NCBI GenBank assembly: GCA_023053575.1
Contig: JAKZAP010000014.1
Location: forward strand, 11,620,938 to 11,684,937
DNA length: 64,000 bases
Direction: 5' to 3'
Source of the DNA: Branchinecta lynchi
Lineage: Eukaryota > Arthropoda > Branchiopoda > Anostraca > Branchinectidae
The position numbers and the translations under genes are program-made. The notes beneath the pieces are model-generated. The model worked only from the letters and a program-made list of their open reading frames with translations, was not told where the DNA came from and searched no databases. Below, in pieces: positions 1-12,842 of the stretch (the first letter of the stretch is position 1; the number at the start of each line of letters is the position of its first letter).

Positions 1-199
1 CAGTGAAAAATGGAAGTTTTTGAAGAGAAACTGGAGAATAACCTACTAATGATGAAGAAACCTACTAATGATGATTAAAAACTTACCAATTGAAGGAGGA
101 AGTGAAAATTTGGCAGAAGAAATAGAAAAAGGAAAACGTAAACACGCATCCAGCGTGACATGTTCTCGCGCAGGTGTGAAAGATATTCACACGCGACTT

Positions 200-380
200 A
201 TTCCAACGACGTGTCAACGTGAAAGCGGCTTAAAACAACGTACTTTCTCTTCGAGTCACCATGGACAAACGAGGATGGGATGCTTCATAAGTTTCCGAGC
301 GAATTCGCATCCGACTGCGAAAACTGGACTATGCGTGCACGTACCTTAAACAGTTTCGTATCAGACTTCCGAAAAACGGC
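200..380 (+). repeat. Dispersed repeat (CATCCGACTGCGAAAA family)
   Basis: The stretch around 300-345 (gcatccgactgcgaaaactg, then cgtaccttaa) recurs in inverse orientation at 36655-36730 and in + orientation at 54500-54555. Three diverged copies suggest an old MITE-like repeat. Ends and transposition mechanism are not defined. Confidence 0.5.
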
Positions 381-593
381 ATTACATTTTGGCGAGGGGC
401 TGTAGTTTTGCCGTGGGAAAGAATCACACATGAGCGTTAGCTAGCTGAACACTCTGAACTACAGAAAAAGCTGAAACTTATCGTAGCCTTTAATGGACAC
501 ATCGGACTTTGATAGTCATTCATTCCACTTCAGTAGTATTTCCATCTATGATCAGTACACTAATTGTCACGCTTGCTACGTTGGTTCTCTTTA

Positions 594-779
594 AGCCTCG
601 TTCACAAGCATGTCTAGCCAATCGCAGATTGTTTTTGTAGGCACGTGCCCAAGCTTAGCCGGGATCGAGTTCTAGAGCCTAGAACTCCATGCCTGGCCCA
701 AAATCTGTGTCTAGGCACGGGTGTGAACGGCGATGCTAAGCCTCTGGGCTTGGCTAGGCATGCTTGTTAACAGGGCTTT
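594..779. repeat. Small inverted-repeat element
   Basis: The arms gttcacaagcatgtctagcc (600-619) and ggctaggcatgcttgttaac (752-771) are reverse complements with few mismatches. The interior repeats variants of cctagg/aagcttagcc. Likely a ~180 bp MITE; the target duplication was not determined. Confidence 0.5.
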
Positions 780-874
780 ACTTGAAGCCTGAGGCGCCCA
801 ATCGTTGTTTTCGAGGAGCTTATTGGTCCTAAGACTGGTTACACAAATTTCGCCAAGATTGCCATCCTAGTTAA

Positions 875-1430
875 AGCATTGTCCTAATAGGTGTAATAAG
901 GTGTATTACCGCGTATAAGACTTATTACAGATTCCTCTTTTCCTCGGAGCGCGCTGTAATAAGGTGAATAAGGAGAATAGACTAGCGTTCTATTCTGGCT
1001 TATGCAGGGCCAATCAGATCGCTTGGTTGGTTCCGCCAGCGGGCCGAGGAGAGGCGCAGCGTCGTCAGGGTTGCCAAAGAAAGCACAACAGTTCTACTTT
1101 GTTGGAAGCTAAAGAAACAACTTTTCTTAACAAAAACACGTTTTTGTTCTATTACGACAGCTTTTCGTCAGTTCGAGGATCAATGCTGTCCATCCGTTAT
1201 TTTAATAGCTTTTTTACAGTATAGTTTGCGTTATATTGTACTCGTGTACTTCAAGTAGTAGCCAAGAACCTTTTCGGATATTTTTAGAGCTCGAAAAATT
1301 GTATTACCTTGGCAACACCGGAAGCCGCATTGATAAGAACCTCTTGGGTTGTATTTGAACAGGCGTGTGTATTAAGACGTAAACATCGCGTATAGCGCTA
1401 TTCACCTTATTACACCTATTAGGACAATGC
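875..1430. mobile_element. TTAA-flanked MITE with ~30 bp inverted termini
   Basis: A terminal inverted repeat of about 30 bp, essentially perfect, runs from 876-905 (gcattgtcctaataggtg...) to 1401-1430 (...cacctattaggacaatgc). Both sides are bordered by TTAA (871-874 and 1431-1434), the target used by piggyBac- and Kolobok-type transposases. No transposase is encoded; the short open frame at 964-1224 has no recognisable motif. Confidence 0.75.
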
Positions 1431-1872
1431 TTAAGGAACATGGAAAGAGGCTAAAACAGACGAAGCCGTGTTTAATTTTCTGTATGCGCGCTAACTTGTA
1501 AAGTGACCAACGTATGTACTGCGAGTTGTCTTTTAACAACCGGAAGTTGTTTCGGACGTGCTGTTTACTATGCAGCTCTTGGTTAGTTATACTTCCTTGA
1601 GGTGTGGAAACACGCTTCTGTAATAAAGGTCGAGGATCTTAGAGAAGCTCGAAATCATTGAACATTTGGTCAAGTATGCTCTGTCTAATGAGATTCATTG
1701 TGTAACAGATGATTAAGAGCCTAGTCTATCGTGCACGTCATTAATTGCCAAGATTGGTAACCACTTGACTGGAGCGAAGCAGTTTGCGTTTTGGGGAGGG
1801 GAGAATAGGAATCGTGTTTATATTTGATGCCGCTGAACGTATGTCAGCTAAGATTTGTTCTCGCGATATTTA

Positions 1873-2045
1873 ATAATAAGAATAACAATATAACTGCAGC
1901 AAAAAGGGTTTCGCCTCTATATTCGTATAGGCCCTTCATAAAATTCCTTCCTGAGTACTAATAATATAACTGCAGCAAAAAGGCTTTCACGTCTATAAAT
2001 ATTTCACCTTATATTTGTATACGCCCTTCATAAAATTCTTTCTAG
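1873..2045. repeat. Two tandem ~85 bp copies with a GGC-tttc-GCC hairpin
   Basis: Two copies of a block containing aatataactgcagcaaaaag, a small hairpin (ggctttcgcc) and cccttcataaaattc lie at 1885-1950 and 1965-2033. The hairpin block also occurs next to (AAT)n at 8895-8930 and 41605-41640. Reversed, it reads as a non-LTR retrotransposon 3' tail (hairpin followed by ATT repeats). That reading is an inference. Confidence 0.45.
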
Positions 2046-3984
2046 AGTAGTTATTTTTTCCGCTAGATGCGCTGGTATAAAGTAAACAATGACACGTTAC
2101 GTCTTGGTGTACGGTTAACCAGGGTTGCTTTGCTATTTTCAATTCCTCTTAGGCCTAGCCATGTTCAAAACTGTTTATAGATGCCTATGCATCTTGATTT
2201 TACTTTGACTTGACTTGCTTTATTTACTACTAATTACAAAATAAACTATATAAACAAAAACCGCCCGGGGAAGTCTCAAACAGCCTGATGATGGACGGCT
2301 GCAATCCTCTGATTCTTAACCTATAACAAATTTCTTAAAGAAAAAGAAAAAAAAAGACAAGAACACTGTCACTCAATTAACCTTTAACACCAGAATCTAA
2401 AAAAAAAGAAAATTAACTCCCCTCACCTTATAAATGTTTTTTAAGTTTTATTTTAAATGACCCTATCTGTTCAGCCTCTCGAATGCCAAATCGTTCCAAC
2501 TAGCCGGAGCTAGATAACTAATTCCGAAAGCTGCACGGGTGGTGTCTCGGTACTCAACAATAAAATTATCCGCCTCTTAGTCGCATACCTGTGGAGTGAA
2601 CGATTTGCGCGAAAAAGTTCGGTAAAAACTGCAGGACATTCATCATTCCAACATCGATACGCAAAAGACACTCGTAATTTCTTAAAGCATGACGCGGTAT
2701 CGTTCACATTTTCTACCTAATTACCAAGAAGACGTACTGTTTTATTTTGTAGAATCTGCACTCTTTAAAATTTGCGTAGAAATTACTAGAACAAAGGACA
2801 CAACCATAAGAAATATAAGGCGCAACAATAGTATGATACAATAATAAAATAACTGATAATGGTAAAACATGCTTTAATCGACGAAACATTCCCAGACCTC
2901 TAGCAACTTTAAATGCAGATAGCAGATAGCAACTTCCACCAAGTTTGTCGATTCTCCATATTCCACTTCAGCGCTTCCAAGCGGCCTAGTTTCTGTCAAT
3001 CCCCCATAGTCGCATATTCAACACATGTTTAGAGATAGTAACTAAGTCGGACCTGTCAGGTAGTGGGCAACTTCCTCTTTCTACTGCTGAGACATATCAT
3101 TTATTATTATCATTTTATTATTATCTGCGTGTATTTAAATACAAAACGGACCGATTTCTCTAATACGTCCGTATTGCTAGAAATGTTTTCAAGCTCAAAA
3201 CGTGCGTAAAATACGCTTGGATTTCAAAATACGCTCGGATTTTACGCAGTGTGTAAACCCACCATTACCCGGGACGCAGATTGCAGATTTTCTACTCATC
3301 AACCTGTGGATCTATTTGACTATGTTTTATACAAGTGCTGATCAAACTGGGCTCAAAACAGCGCAGAATTAGGCGCCGAAGTGGTCACACTAGATCCAAG
3401 AAAAGGCAGCTTTTGGGGTTGCTAAATACACAAATCATAAAGAGTACAAGATACACCTAATTCTGAATAATGGTGCTGTAAATTCAGGGGATCATTTAGA
3501 ACGAAACATCATTTCTAATTATGTTCCAGGAAATATACTGATATTTTTTAGTGCTGTTCACTAAAAAAAAAAATGTAAAAAAAGGAAAAAGACATCAAAC
3601 AGGTGCTTCTATGTTATTTTTTGGCAGAAAACAAAAAATAGATGTGAATGATGGAATTTTGACATCTAGAAACTCTTGACCTTTCTCCCCGAATAGCTTA
3701 GGTTAATCCTGGGATGTTGAAAACAAAGTCATGATAGTTCACACTAGCCCAACATAATTAAAATTGAATTGTTGCAAAACTGGTCAAGTTTCGATTTTAC
3801 ACCCCTAATTGCAGTCTGCTCATTATCCCCAAGCTGACCCAAAGCCATCAACCCTCCCATCCCCTGAGGATTTTCAGAACCTCACCGGCGACCGACCCAG
3901 TCTGCGCAGATTTCTAGACCCATTTTTTGCCGAGAAATCTGCGCAAATTGTCAAATCGGCGCCGTTTTCTCAGACCAGGCTCTG
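2046..3984. other. No gene recognised
   Basis: AT-rich sequence with A-runs at 2335-2410 and 3566-3590. Short open frames lack motifs. The 3340-3480 part shares words with the inverted-repeat element at 3985-4201. Nothing else supported. Confidence 0.5.
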
Positions 3985-4201
3985 AGAGCTTGGTCACACT
4001 GGGCTCAAAAAAGCCCTTGGAGATACGGAGCAGACTGCATTAAGGGGTCAATTAGGGTTCCTGTAAGATAATTTTACACGCTGTTTTGCTCTAATTGATC
4101 TCCTGAATTAAAAAGGACAACTCCAGAATTAGTTGTATCTTGTTCTTTTTCTACTTTGCAACCCAAAAAGCCAGGAAATGAGCCAAGTGTGACCAAGCTC
4201 T
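3985..4201. mobile_element. MITE with AGAGCTTGGTCACACT termini
   Basis: The left end agagcttggtcacactgggc is the near-perfect reverse complement of the right end (agccaagtgtgaccaagctct). It is 217 bp long with no coding capacity. A clear target duplication was not found. Confidence 0.6.
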
Positions 4202-4910
4202 TACAGAAAGTAGTCCGCTTGTAAGCGCTGAACCGGAATATAGCGAATGTTCACTAGAACAGATCTCTGCTGGCTTACTCGTAGCACCACAATTATTATC
4301 AGCAGTCAGCTTGGGTTCCGGAAGGTGAAAACTCACCTTAAGCTAACCTAAATAGCAGACTTATATCTTCTTTTCTTGGCTCGTTCAAACAACTGTCCTA
4401 GTTCTCCACAGCAAATTCGTCGAGCAACAAAAAGTTAATTTGAAAACTTCTGACTGGGATATGGGGTACTTCCTCACAAGTTCCATTAACTGCTGGGATA
4501 CGTATTCCAACTTCCGTCTGGACGTCAGATACTTTTGGCCCAGCATCATTTCAGAGACCATTTAGGCTACTTGTAGATTAAATTAGGCTACTGTAGACAA
4601 CCGTTGACAACTCACCAGTTTGATAAAATGGAAATTCAATTCAGGAGTCTTATTCACCATAATGTGAATGCACAGCAATTATAACATCGATCACTTACCC
4701 GCATAACTTCGTTACAAAATATAAAACAAGACGTTTTCAGGGCTTGTCGTTATAAACTTGGTAAAATACGGTTCAAATGTTGTTGAAATGTGAATTTGTA
4801 CGAGGGTCGTCAAATTTTTACACATGCTTGTATTTACATGTGGTCTTCATTACAAAGTACAGTTTGATTTACAATTTGGTAAAGTGTTGATATTCACACT
4901 TACATAGAGC

Positions 4911-5154
4911 AGGGCGTTACTGGCCAAAATGTCTGGGGGGGGGGGGGGGCAAGGTATTTAACGACTGGCTGGTCACTTTTACTGACTGATTTTGCAGAAA
5001 AACCGACTGTTTTGACCAAGAATCGACAATTTATAAGAAAAACCGACTGTTTTTAAGAAAAATCGACTGTTCCCAAGAAAAAAATCGATCGTTTTACCGA
5101 CTGGCCAACAAAAATTGGGAGGGGGGTCCCCCCTCCCTCCATACGCGACGCCCC
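4911..5154. mobile_element. Degraded hAT-like MITE with internal G-run
   Basis: The left end cagggcgttactgg and right end cgcgacgcccct are imperfect relatives of the CAGGGGCG termini seen at 9783 and 26775. A run of ~15 G follows the left end. Inside are five diverged copies of an ~25 bp unit with core aaccgactgtttt. No convincing 8 bp duplication. Confidence 0.4.
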
Positions 5155-5192
5155 TAACGAAGCGTCGCTCGCTCACTTGGGTCAGTCACACT

Positions 5193-6080
5193 TTTTGGGA
5201 TCCCAAAACTTAAGTGGAGGGATGCCTATGACATCCCAAAAGTTGTCCGTCTGTCCGTCTCTCCGCACGATAACTCTCGAAGGGATTGAGATATTTTGAT
5301 GAAGCTTAGTGGGAGGATCCTTGGGTCAAAGTACAGGTAAAGTTCGAAGATGGGCTCTGTAGCCCTATATTTGAGTGTGGGGGAGGGGTTCAAATTAAGG
5401 GGCAAAAAAATATTTTTTGAAGTCTATTTAGATAGTTGGTTTTGTGGGTAAGGAGACATGCTCAATTCGAATATGAAATTTATTTTCTCGCTGGACAAAT
5501 AGTTCATCCGGAATCCGGCGAAAACCGGAAAATTTGTGAAAAGTAAAAGTTTAATATGAAGTTGATTAGAGGTTCGATTTAGGGGCAAAGAGATGTGCTG
5601 ATTCTCAATATGAAATTTGTTTTCTCGCCGGACAATTACTTCGTCTGGAATCCGGCCAAAACCGGAGAATTTGTTAAAAGTAAAAGTTTTATTTATATTT
5701 GATAAGATGTTCGATTTGCAGGTAAGAAGACACGCTGAAATCGTGTATGACAAACATTTTCTGACCGGACGTATAGATCGCTCGGAATCCGGCTGAAACC
5801 GGAAAATTTGTTAGAAGTAAAAGTTTAATCTGAAGTTGATTAGAGGTTGGATGTAGGGATAAGGAGACATGTTGAATTCGTTTTTGAACTTTCGTTTTTT
5901 GTCAGACAAGTAGTTTGTCGGGATTCCGGCCGAAACCGGAAGTTGGGCAGAATTAAGGAAGGGAGGAGATACGACGTAGGCTATAGGGTAAATCATGAGC
6001 TGAATCTGGAGAAGACAAGACCTAATTGTCAGGATCAAACATTAGATTTTTGGGATCCCATCGAAACCTTAGGTCTTGTT
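5193..6080 (+). mobile_element. GGATCCC element, copy 1
   Basis: Opens with the 16 bp palindrome ttttgggatcccaaaa followed by a conserved leader (gtggagggatgcc, then repeated gtccgtctgtccg, then ctctgtagccct). Four modules follow, spaced 136-138 bp, centred on ccggaatccggc near 5508, 5645, 5781 and 5919. It ends with tttttgggatccca and aaaccttaggtcttg. No coding capacity. The open frames at 5424-6203 are translations of the modules. Confidence 0.75.
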
Positions 6081-6766
6081 TTTTTCCGCATTCGCCGAGA
6101 TAGGACACTTCCGAAGCTTATCATCTTGGACAGGGGCCCAGGGAACTGCCAAGTCAATTGGCTCCTCGAACAACTCCAGCTGCCTTCCTTGAGTTCCTTG
6201 TGAATGGGGACGTCTGTCGTTTTTTAATTTAATTTAATTTTCTTTAATTTAAATTTATTTTGGCTGATTGGTTCGTCAGATTTTTTTTTTTTTTTTTTTT
6301 TAGATGGCAGAAACAAAGTTACTATTAAATTCGTGCAAAGATGTTAAATTTCCACGGATTCTAATTTTGAAAAGTTTTGATTGAGATAGTAGGTTCTTCC
6401 TCACAAGTTCCATAACTTCTGGCCCTTCTGGGATGCGTATTCTGACTTCCGTCCGTTGAAATATGGCAAACCGTCCAGGGATCAACAGAGACACAGGCGT
6501 ATACTCATTACCAGAAACATGAAACGGCGTCATCAGCGAAGGAAATTCAGACCCCAAGCTCTTCTCTACAACGAAACCAAAGTCAACCCAAATGCAGAAA
6601 AGTCTCTACCGGATCGACGACCCAATCGAGCAGCAAAAACAGCAGCCTTGTCCAAAATGAAATCACAGCAACTTTTTTATTTTCCAAGAATCTCTCACGA
6701 AGGAAGTCACGAAGTGAAATATTTAACGCTAAGCTACAATCTTTGGTTTGTTTTCTCACGGGTTCG

Positions 6767-7972
6767 TTTTTGGGATCCCAAAACGTAAGTGGAGGGATAC
6801 CTATGACATCGCAAAAGTTGTCCGTCCGTCCGTCTGTAAGCACGATAACTCTCGAAGGGAATGAGATATTTTGATGAAACTTGGTATGAGGATTTTTTGG
6901 CTCAAGGGTAAGGTCGAGTTCGTAGATGGGCTCTGTAGCCCTAAATTTGAGGGTGGGGGAGGGGGTTCAGTTTAAGGGACAAACAAAATATTTTTAAACA
7001 GCTAATGTGATAGTCGATTATGAGGTAAGAAGACATGCTGAGCACGATGGTGACAATCATTTTCTCGCCGGACAAGTAGTTCGTCCGGAATCCGGCCAAA
7101 ACCGGAAAGTTTATTAAAAGTAAAAGTTTCATTTGAAGTTGATTAAATGTTTGATTTAGAAGTAAGAAGACATGCTGACCACGATGGTGAAGACCATTTT
7201 CTCGCTGGAAGAGTAGTTCGTCCGGAATCCGGCAAAAACCGGAAAGTTGGTTAAAAGTAAAAGTTTCATTTGAAGTTGATTAAATGTTTGATTTAGGGGT
7301 AAGAAGACATGCTGAGCATGATGGTGAAAATCATTTTGTCGCCGGACAAGCAGTTCGTCCGGAATCCGGCCAAAACCGGAAAGTTGGTTAAAAGTAACAG
7401 TTTCATTTGAAGTTGATTAAATGTTTGATTTAGGGTAAGAAGGCATGCTGAACCCGATGGTGAAAACCATTTTCTCGCCGGACAACTAGTTTGCCTGTAA
7501 TCACGCCAAAACCGAAAAATATGTTAAAAGTAAAAGCTTTATCTGAAGTTGATTAAATGACATATTTAGGGGTAAGAAGAGGCGTTGAGTCTGTATATAA
7601 TGATCATTTTTTACCCGGACATATAATTAGTCCGGAATCCGGTTGTACCCGCATTTTTAAGTCAAAATTTTATTTACAGTTGATTAGATTTCTTTATAGG
7701 GATAAGGAGATACGCCGGCTTCGTTTCTGAATTTTTCTTTTTTTGCTGGACTAGTAGTTCGCTCGGAATTCGGGCGAAACCGCAAATTTGGCAGTAGTAA
7801 AGCAGGAAGTTTCGGTCAATATCGTCAAAATAGATATGGCTTATAGAGGTATAGATAGTTAGATAGAATATCTGAACTCGGTTTTCTCTGATGATTAGCC
7901 TGCCGAAGACAAGACCGAATTGTCTGGATCAAATCTTAGATTTTTGGGATCCCATCGACACCTTTGGTCTTG
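6767..7972 (+). mobile_element. GGATCCC element, copy 2
   Basis: Same leader and tail as copy 1. ccggaatccggc-centred modules lie near 7085, 7221, 7359, ~7495 (decayed) and 7631, giving a steady ~136 bp period. Modules within this copy are more alike to one another than to those of copy 1, which suggests local homogenisation. The tail at 7941-7972 abuts a ribozyme-like retroposon. Confidence 0.75.
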
Positions 7973-8100
7973 CTCCAACTTGAGTAGTTTTGAGCCTGAA
8001 GAGGACCCTTGCCAAGAAGGGCCGAAATACAGCTCTTATAAAATTCAGCTGACGTATCCGTTTTGCACTATCAACTATGTCACATACTTATTTTCAGCCT
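7973..8100 (+). mobile_element. Hammerhead-like retroposon, + copy (8 kb)
   Basis: Core CTGAAGA (7996-8002), stem II ggacccttgccaagaagggc, GAAA, then a stem III (atacagct...agctg...tat) ending at TATC (~8055-8058). The core matches the hammerhead consensus CUGANGA-stem II-GAAA. Flanks (aacttgagtagttttgagc and ttttgcactatcaa) match the copy at 37719-37845. Stem I pairing across the predicted cleavage site is not evident. Confidence 0.55.
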
Positions 8101-8569
8101 AGTGCTATTTTAAGGTGGTCTACTCTGTAGGTGTGGTGATTAGTACTGCGTCTTGTAGTATTATTCGTAACATGAATTTAAACTTTGTTGGTAAATATGT
8201 TGCGAAGCAACACTTAGGTTTTGTTTCTCTCTCTCAAAGTCCGTCAATTTCTGTTCAGTGCTAGAAGATAATAAGGGTCTAACCTCTGTGGTTTCCACGG
8301 AAAGTTCTGACCTCCAATGGATATTGCATTTGGAAAAGATTCATAGGGCTCTTGCCTGGGGTCAAAACGGAAGTTTTTCGCCTGTCCTCGAGCCAGAGCC
8401 TACAGTGTGTAGAGTCAAGTCGAGTTTTATAATCTGTAAGGACTATTTGAAGCTATTCCGCCAAGCTTTCTTTTATTCAAACCATTTTTCTGCCTCGATT
8501 TCTGCTTTCGAGTGGAAAGCTACGTTCTAGCAGCCATCGGTTTCAAGGTAAGGGTTTACTAAAATCTGA

Positions 8570-9408
8570 GGGTTCGTTCCAGCTCCTCTTCGTAGTTACT
8601 TCGGAGTAACTACGTATGACGTCAGAAATTAACTACTACCTGGAACGGCCGAAGTTACTACGGGACGAGATAACGCGTTTTTATTGAATGTAAGAAGAGA
8701 TGGGGAAGGATGAACAGAAAAAGAATTTAATCGCAACAGTCTTTCTTATTCCCGTACAAATGTTTTAGCACAATGTTTAGTCCTTATCATGGAATGGAAC
8801 GCCCAAGATTCTAGAATCTAGAAGCCAATGATGTCAGAGGTGGTTAACAAGGTTCATAAGTCAATTATCTTCTTCTTCGTCGAATAATGATAACACTAAT
8901 AATACAAAGCAACAAAAAAGGCTTTCGCCTCTAAGTAACTCCAAGAAATTTAATGGAAAATATTATTTAAGTTTAATTTGAAATTTAATGGTATATAGTG
9001 CAAAATTGGCATCTGAGTTACAGGCGTTTGAAATTCATTCGTACCACAGTCCCAATCAAGTCACCAGACGGACCGGTAAACCGTCAACGAGGTTTACAAG
9101 AAAATATTTTTGGGAGTTAATCATCGAATCATATTTTAATAAAAGTCAAGTACAGCAGAAAATCATACTATAATGTCCTGTTTATTTTAGCAATTACACC
9201 TTGTCTCATTTTGCTGCCCCGAGTTCACTTCTCAAGACGGCTCTTGGAAAGTGAAAGTGGTAAAGACGGTCGGGTACTATCTTTACAAAAAGTTACTTCG
9301 AAGTAACGATCTTCCTTGTGCTCCCAGTAACTTTTTGACAAGCTGGAACGGTGAAAGTGACTGAAAAGTAACTATTTAGTAACTTTCGGGCCAAGCTGGA
9401 ACGAACCC
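8570..9408. mobile_element. MITE with GGGTTCGTTCCAGCT termini
   Basis: The ends gggttcgttccagct and agctggaacgaaccc are perfect reverse complements. They are bordered by the 3 bp duplication tga (8567-8569, 9409-9411). Subterminal tagttacttcggagtaacta palindromes occur at both ends. It holds a short (AAT)n-hairpin tail fragment near 8895-8930. No transposase. The 3 bp duplication and GTTCCA ends link it to the elements at 40532 and 41050. Confidence 0.7.
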
Positions 9409-9744
9409 TGAATGTGCTGGATATGTGCGATAGTTCCGTGGCCCCATGGCCAAAATGTCTCCTTTGAGTAATAACAGAAAAATATATCATTTTCCGATAG
9501 TGCTGCCATCTACTTAAATATTACTAGCCATTTCTATTCATGTGTTTCTATCGAGTTTATTATTCCATTTCTACGTTTGGGATTGAGACTGGGAAACGAT
9601 ATCGTGCGTTCGTGCGAAACTTGAAAAGTTCCCTCACTGCCAAAGAAATTGGAGCTTAATCTTTTGCTCCTTTCTAAGCGGTGATTATTAGAAAGTTGGC
9701 CTACGGCAAGAAGGTTAATTTCTGAAGCAAGATAGATTTTGTGC

Positions 9745-11257
9745 TTTTCGGATCCCAAAACGTAAGTGGAGGGATACTTATGCAGGGGCGTCACTATGGG
9801 GGGGGGGGCTTTTTTTTAGTGAAAGCTAAAATGAACAGCATTTGAACTTTAAAATACGAAATTATATCAAAGGAATAATCTCAAGTGATGCATTACAGTT
9901 AATTTACACAAAATTTCCCCTGCGGCACATTTTGTAGTATTCTTTGATTGGAAGAACGGTGTTTCGTTTAATTGACGTTTTAGGATTGAAATGTGTGGGG
10001 GTCAGAAAAACGTTAAAAGCTAGAACTTGTATGGTAGGTATAGCTAAAAAAAAGGCAGATTTAAAAAAATTTCGCCCGCGGCGTTTAGTTTAAATTGTTC
10101 TTGGTACTGTCATTGGAAGCTTCGCTTTTTAGCGCGAAAGCTAAAATGAAAAGCGGAGTATGTGAACTTTAATATACGAAATTACATCAAAGGAATAATC
10201 TCTACGGATGCATTATAGTTAGTTTTACCCCGGTTCTTTTCTGTGCTGGCGGGAAGTGTGCGCCGTTGCCGCTTCGCGTTTTGTCGGCACAAACCGGATG
10301 TCCCCCCCCCCAGAGGTAAAAGGCTAGTGACGCCCCTGTACCTATGACATCGCGAAAGTTGTCCGTCTGTCCGATCGTCAGTCTGTCCGTCTGTGCGCGC
10401 TATAAATCTCGAAGGGAATGAGATATTTTGATAAAACTTGGTGTGAGGATTCTTTGGGTCAAGAGTTACGTCGAGTTCGTAGATGGGCTCTGTAGCCCTA
10501 CATTTAGGGGTGGGGGAGGGGGTTAGCTATTGAGACAGTTGATTCAGGGGTAAGGAGACATGCTTAATCCGAATATGAAAGTTATTTTCTTGCCGGACAG
10601 GTAGTTCACCCGGAATCTGGCGAAAACCGGACACAAAATATGTCGACCAGTTTTCGGCTATAGCAGGCCCTACCCGTTTATTCTCAAACTAGTATAGCTC
10701 TGCGCGAGGATGCCGGCATTCATGTGTGTATTTTGTGTGACGTCCGAGAGATCTTGTGTAATCGAAGGTCGAAGGGGTTGATATATAATGTTCAAACCAG
10801 GAAATATGTTGTTCAAGCGAGGATGTTCTTCAGTGAGGATTCACTGGTAAAGTAAAGGTCAAGTTCCTAGATGGGTCCTTTAGACTATCTTTGGAGGCAG
10901 AAGATGGGTTTGGAATTTACGGTAAAAACATATATGTTTTATAAGCCAATAAGATATTCATTGAGGGGGTAAGGAGGTCTGCTGAATCCATACGTGTATT
11001 TAGATTTCTTGCTAGACAAATGACTCATCACGAATTCGGCTGGAACTGGAAATTTGGTTGAAGCTCAAAGTTGTTTCTGAAATCGATCAGAGATTCGGTA
11101 TCGGGGCAAGGAGACTGCTGAATCCAATTTTGAACTTTATTTTAACAGTAAACATATTCAAGGAATCTGACGAATAATGAATGGCGAAGGCATGACCCAA
11201 TTGTTTGAATCAAATATTAGATTTTTGGGATCCCCTCGAAACTTTTTGTCTCGTTTT
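9745..11257 (+). mobile_element. GGATCCC element, copy 3, interrupted
   Basis: The leader starts at ttttcggatcccaaaacgta and is split after gggatacttatg by the hAT-like MITE at 9783-10338. The remainder (tacctatgacatcg...) resumes exactly after it. Decayed modules follow, with ccgga motifs near 10610. It ends at tttttgggatcccc/tcgaaac near 11222-11245. The middle (10640-11150) is strongly diverged. Confidence 0.65.
9783..10338. mobile_element. hAT-like MITE with CAGGGGCG termini
   Basis: Termini caggggcgtcacta and tagtgacgcccctg are perfect reverse complements. The flanking 8 bp duplications are tacttatg (9775-9782) and tacctatg (10339-10346), one mismatch apart. G-run next to the left end and C-run near the right end. 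Interior word acgttaaaagctagaac is shared with the elements at 20201-22164 and 26775-28187. Inserted into GGATCCC copy 3, so it is younger than that copy. Confidence 0.82.
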
Positions 11258-11784
11258 TTCAATGCTGAGCTATAGTCCTTCGTGAGACAATCATAATATG
11301 TGTCATTATTGTTTGCAACAAAAATCCTCTAGGGGTATACCACTTTTGAAGTTTCGAGGGGCTGACAACCTTTTATAATACTAATTCTTTTCTAGGTTAT
11401 ACTGTTTTTATCTGTCACGATGTCTGTAACTGAAGAGGATAAAATGTAACTGGCTGCGATGTCAAACTACATTTTAAATTCATTCTTCAGGTGTTAAATT
11501 TTAAAGTTCCGAAAGGTTGAAAACTTGATTATTATGGGTACTCATAAAGTTAAGTAGCAGCTAATCGGTGACAAACAGTTAAAAGAGCTTATCTTTGAAG
11601 AAGACATGTGTCAATAATGGTTAAGTCGACGATTGAAGAGAGTTAAGTTCGCCTGGCCGTGAAACCTATTTCCACGTTAAGATCATCTTGTAGAAGTGGA
11701 AAATAAGTAAAAGAAGAGCTACTGTAGCAAAGAAACTAAACCAATGTGTGGTGTATCTTCGCAACGCTTTAGTCGGCAAAGGAT

Positions 11785-12330
11785 CGACTAAAAACGGGAA
11801 TGGAACGAAACGACACTGTGAAGGAGGAACGCGTACTAAAAACGGGACGCGTACTAAAAACGGGAACGCGTACTAGAAACTGGAACAATGTACTAAAATC
11901 TGGAACACTGCACGAAGAGGAACACTACTAAAAGGAGGAACGCTGCACCGTCCTGCCTTTTTTAGTAGTTTGCTTGGGTACGAGTTCCAGATCATTCTCG
12001 CGCACAATCGCACGAGGGGGAGGGCTCCTTTCATTCCGGTGCACGATCCCTGCTAGTCGTGTTTCATCGCTTAGCCGCGTTTAAGCAGCGCCTTTGTTCT
12101 ATAGTAGTTGCTACAGGCGGAACAAGTACTAAAAACGGAATGCAGGACCCCTTGCTCCTCCTGAGTATGGAGAAACATTAAAAAAAAAACAGGGATCCTG
12201 TCATTCCAGTTTTAGTACTGGCTTCTGATGAAAATGGAACCCGGTGCTAAAGAACAGGGGACAGGCATTCCCGAGTTTAGTACTTGTTCCTCCTGCATTA
12301 GTGAACAGAGAAAACACGACTGCTATGGAG
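11785..12330. repeat. Foldback element made of GTACTAAAA modules (GGAAC type)
   Basis: Left part: repeated units of the form ggaacgcgtactaaaaacg. Right part: the same units in the opposite sense (cattccagttttagtact, tttagtacttgttcctcc). The middle (~11960-12110) is non-repetitive. Structure parallels the elements at 41360-41573 and 43903-44795, which use the same TACTAAAA core with different flanking pentamers. Confidence 0.6.
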
Positions 12331-12842
12331 TTGATTCGTGTCTTGTAGACGTGATGTAATTTATACGAGAGGTATATTACCGCGTATGACCAGTACTCGA
12401 GTCTGGCCATGATTTCTCTCCGTTCCTGAACGCTTAGACATACTGGAATTGTAATATGAGACGAAAAAATAAAAAAGATAACAGACAAAACAGGGATGCG
12501 TAATTTCAATAGGAAAGCTCGAAGCTCTTTTGTTTATTTCCATTTTGGTATTATAATACAATATCATTAGGTCTAAGCTTTCAGAAAGCGGAAGAAGTCA
12601 GGACCACATCCTACTGACTTGGTTTAGTTTGTGAGTGGAAAAAATAACGGACAAAACAGGGATGCGCAGTTTGAACAGACAATACTTGGGATATAATCTG
12701 TTGTGATTTTGAAAACGCTATGCATTAAATGTTTCGAATAACAAGCATTGCCAGGAAGACCCAAGAACGGCCGAAAAAGCATCTTGATATCGGAAAAGTC
12801 AGCAGATGCTTTTTCGGCAGTGTTTCGAGTCTTCTGGTCAGA

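Noticed and set aside
5424..7132. Several mid-size open frames on the minus strand with similar peptides
   Set aside because: They repeat with the 136 bp modules of the GGATCCC element and carry stops in other copies; not a protein family.
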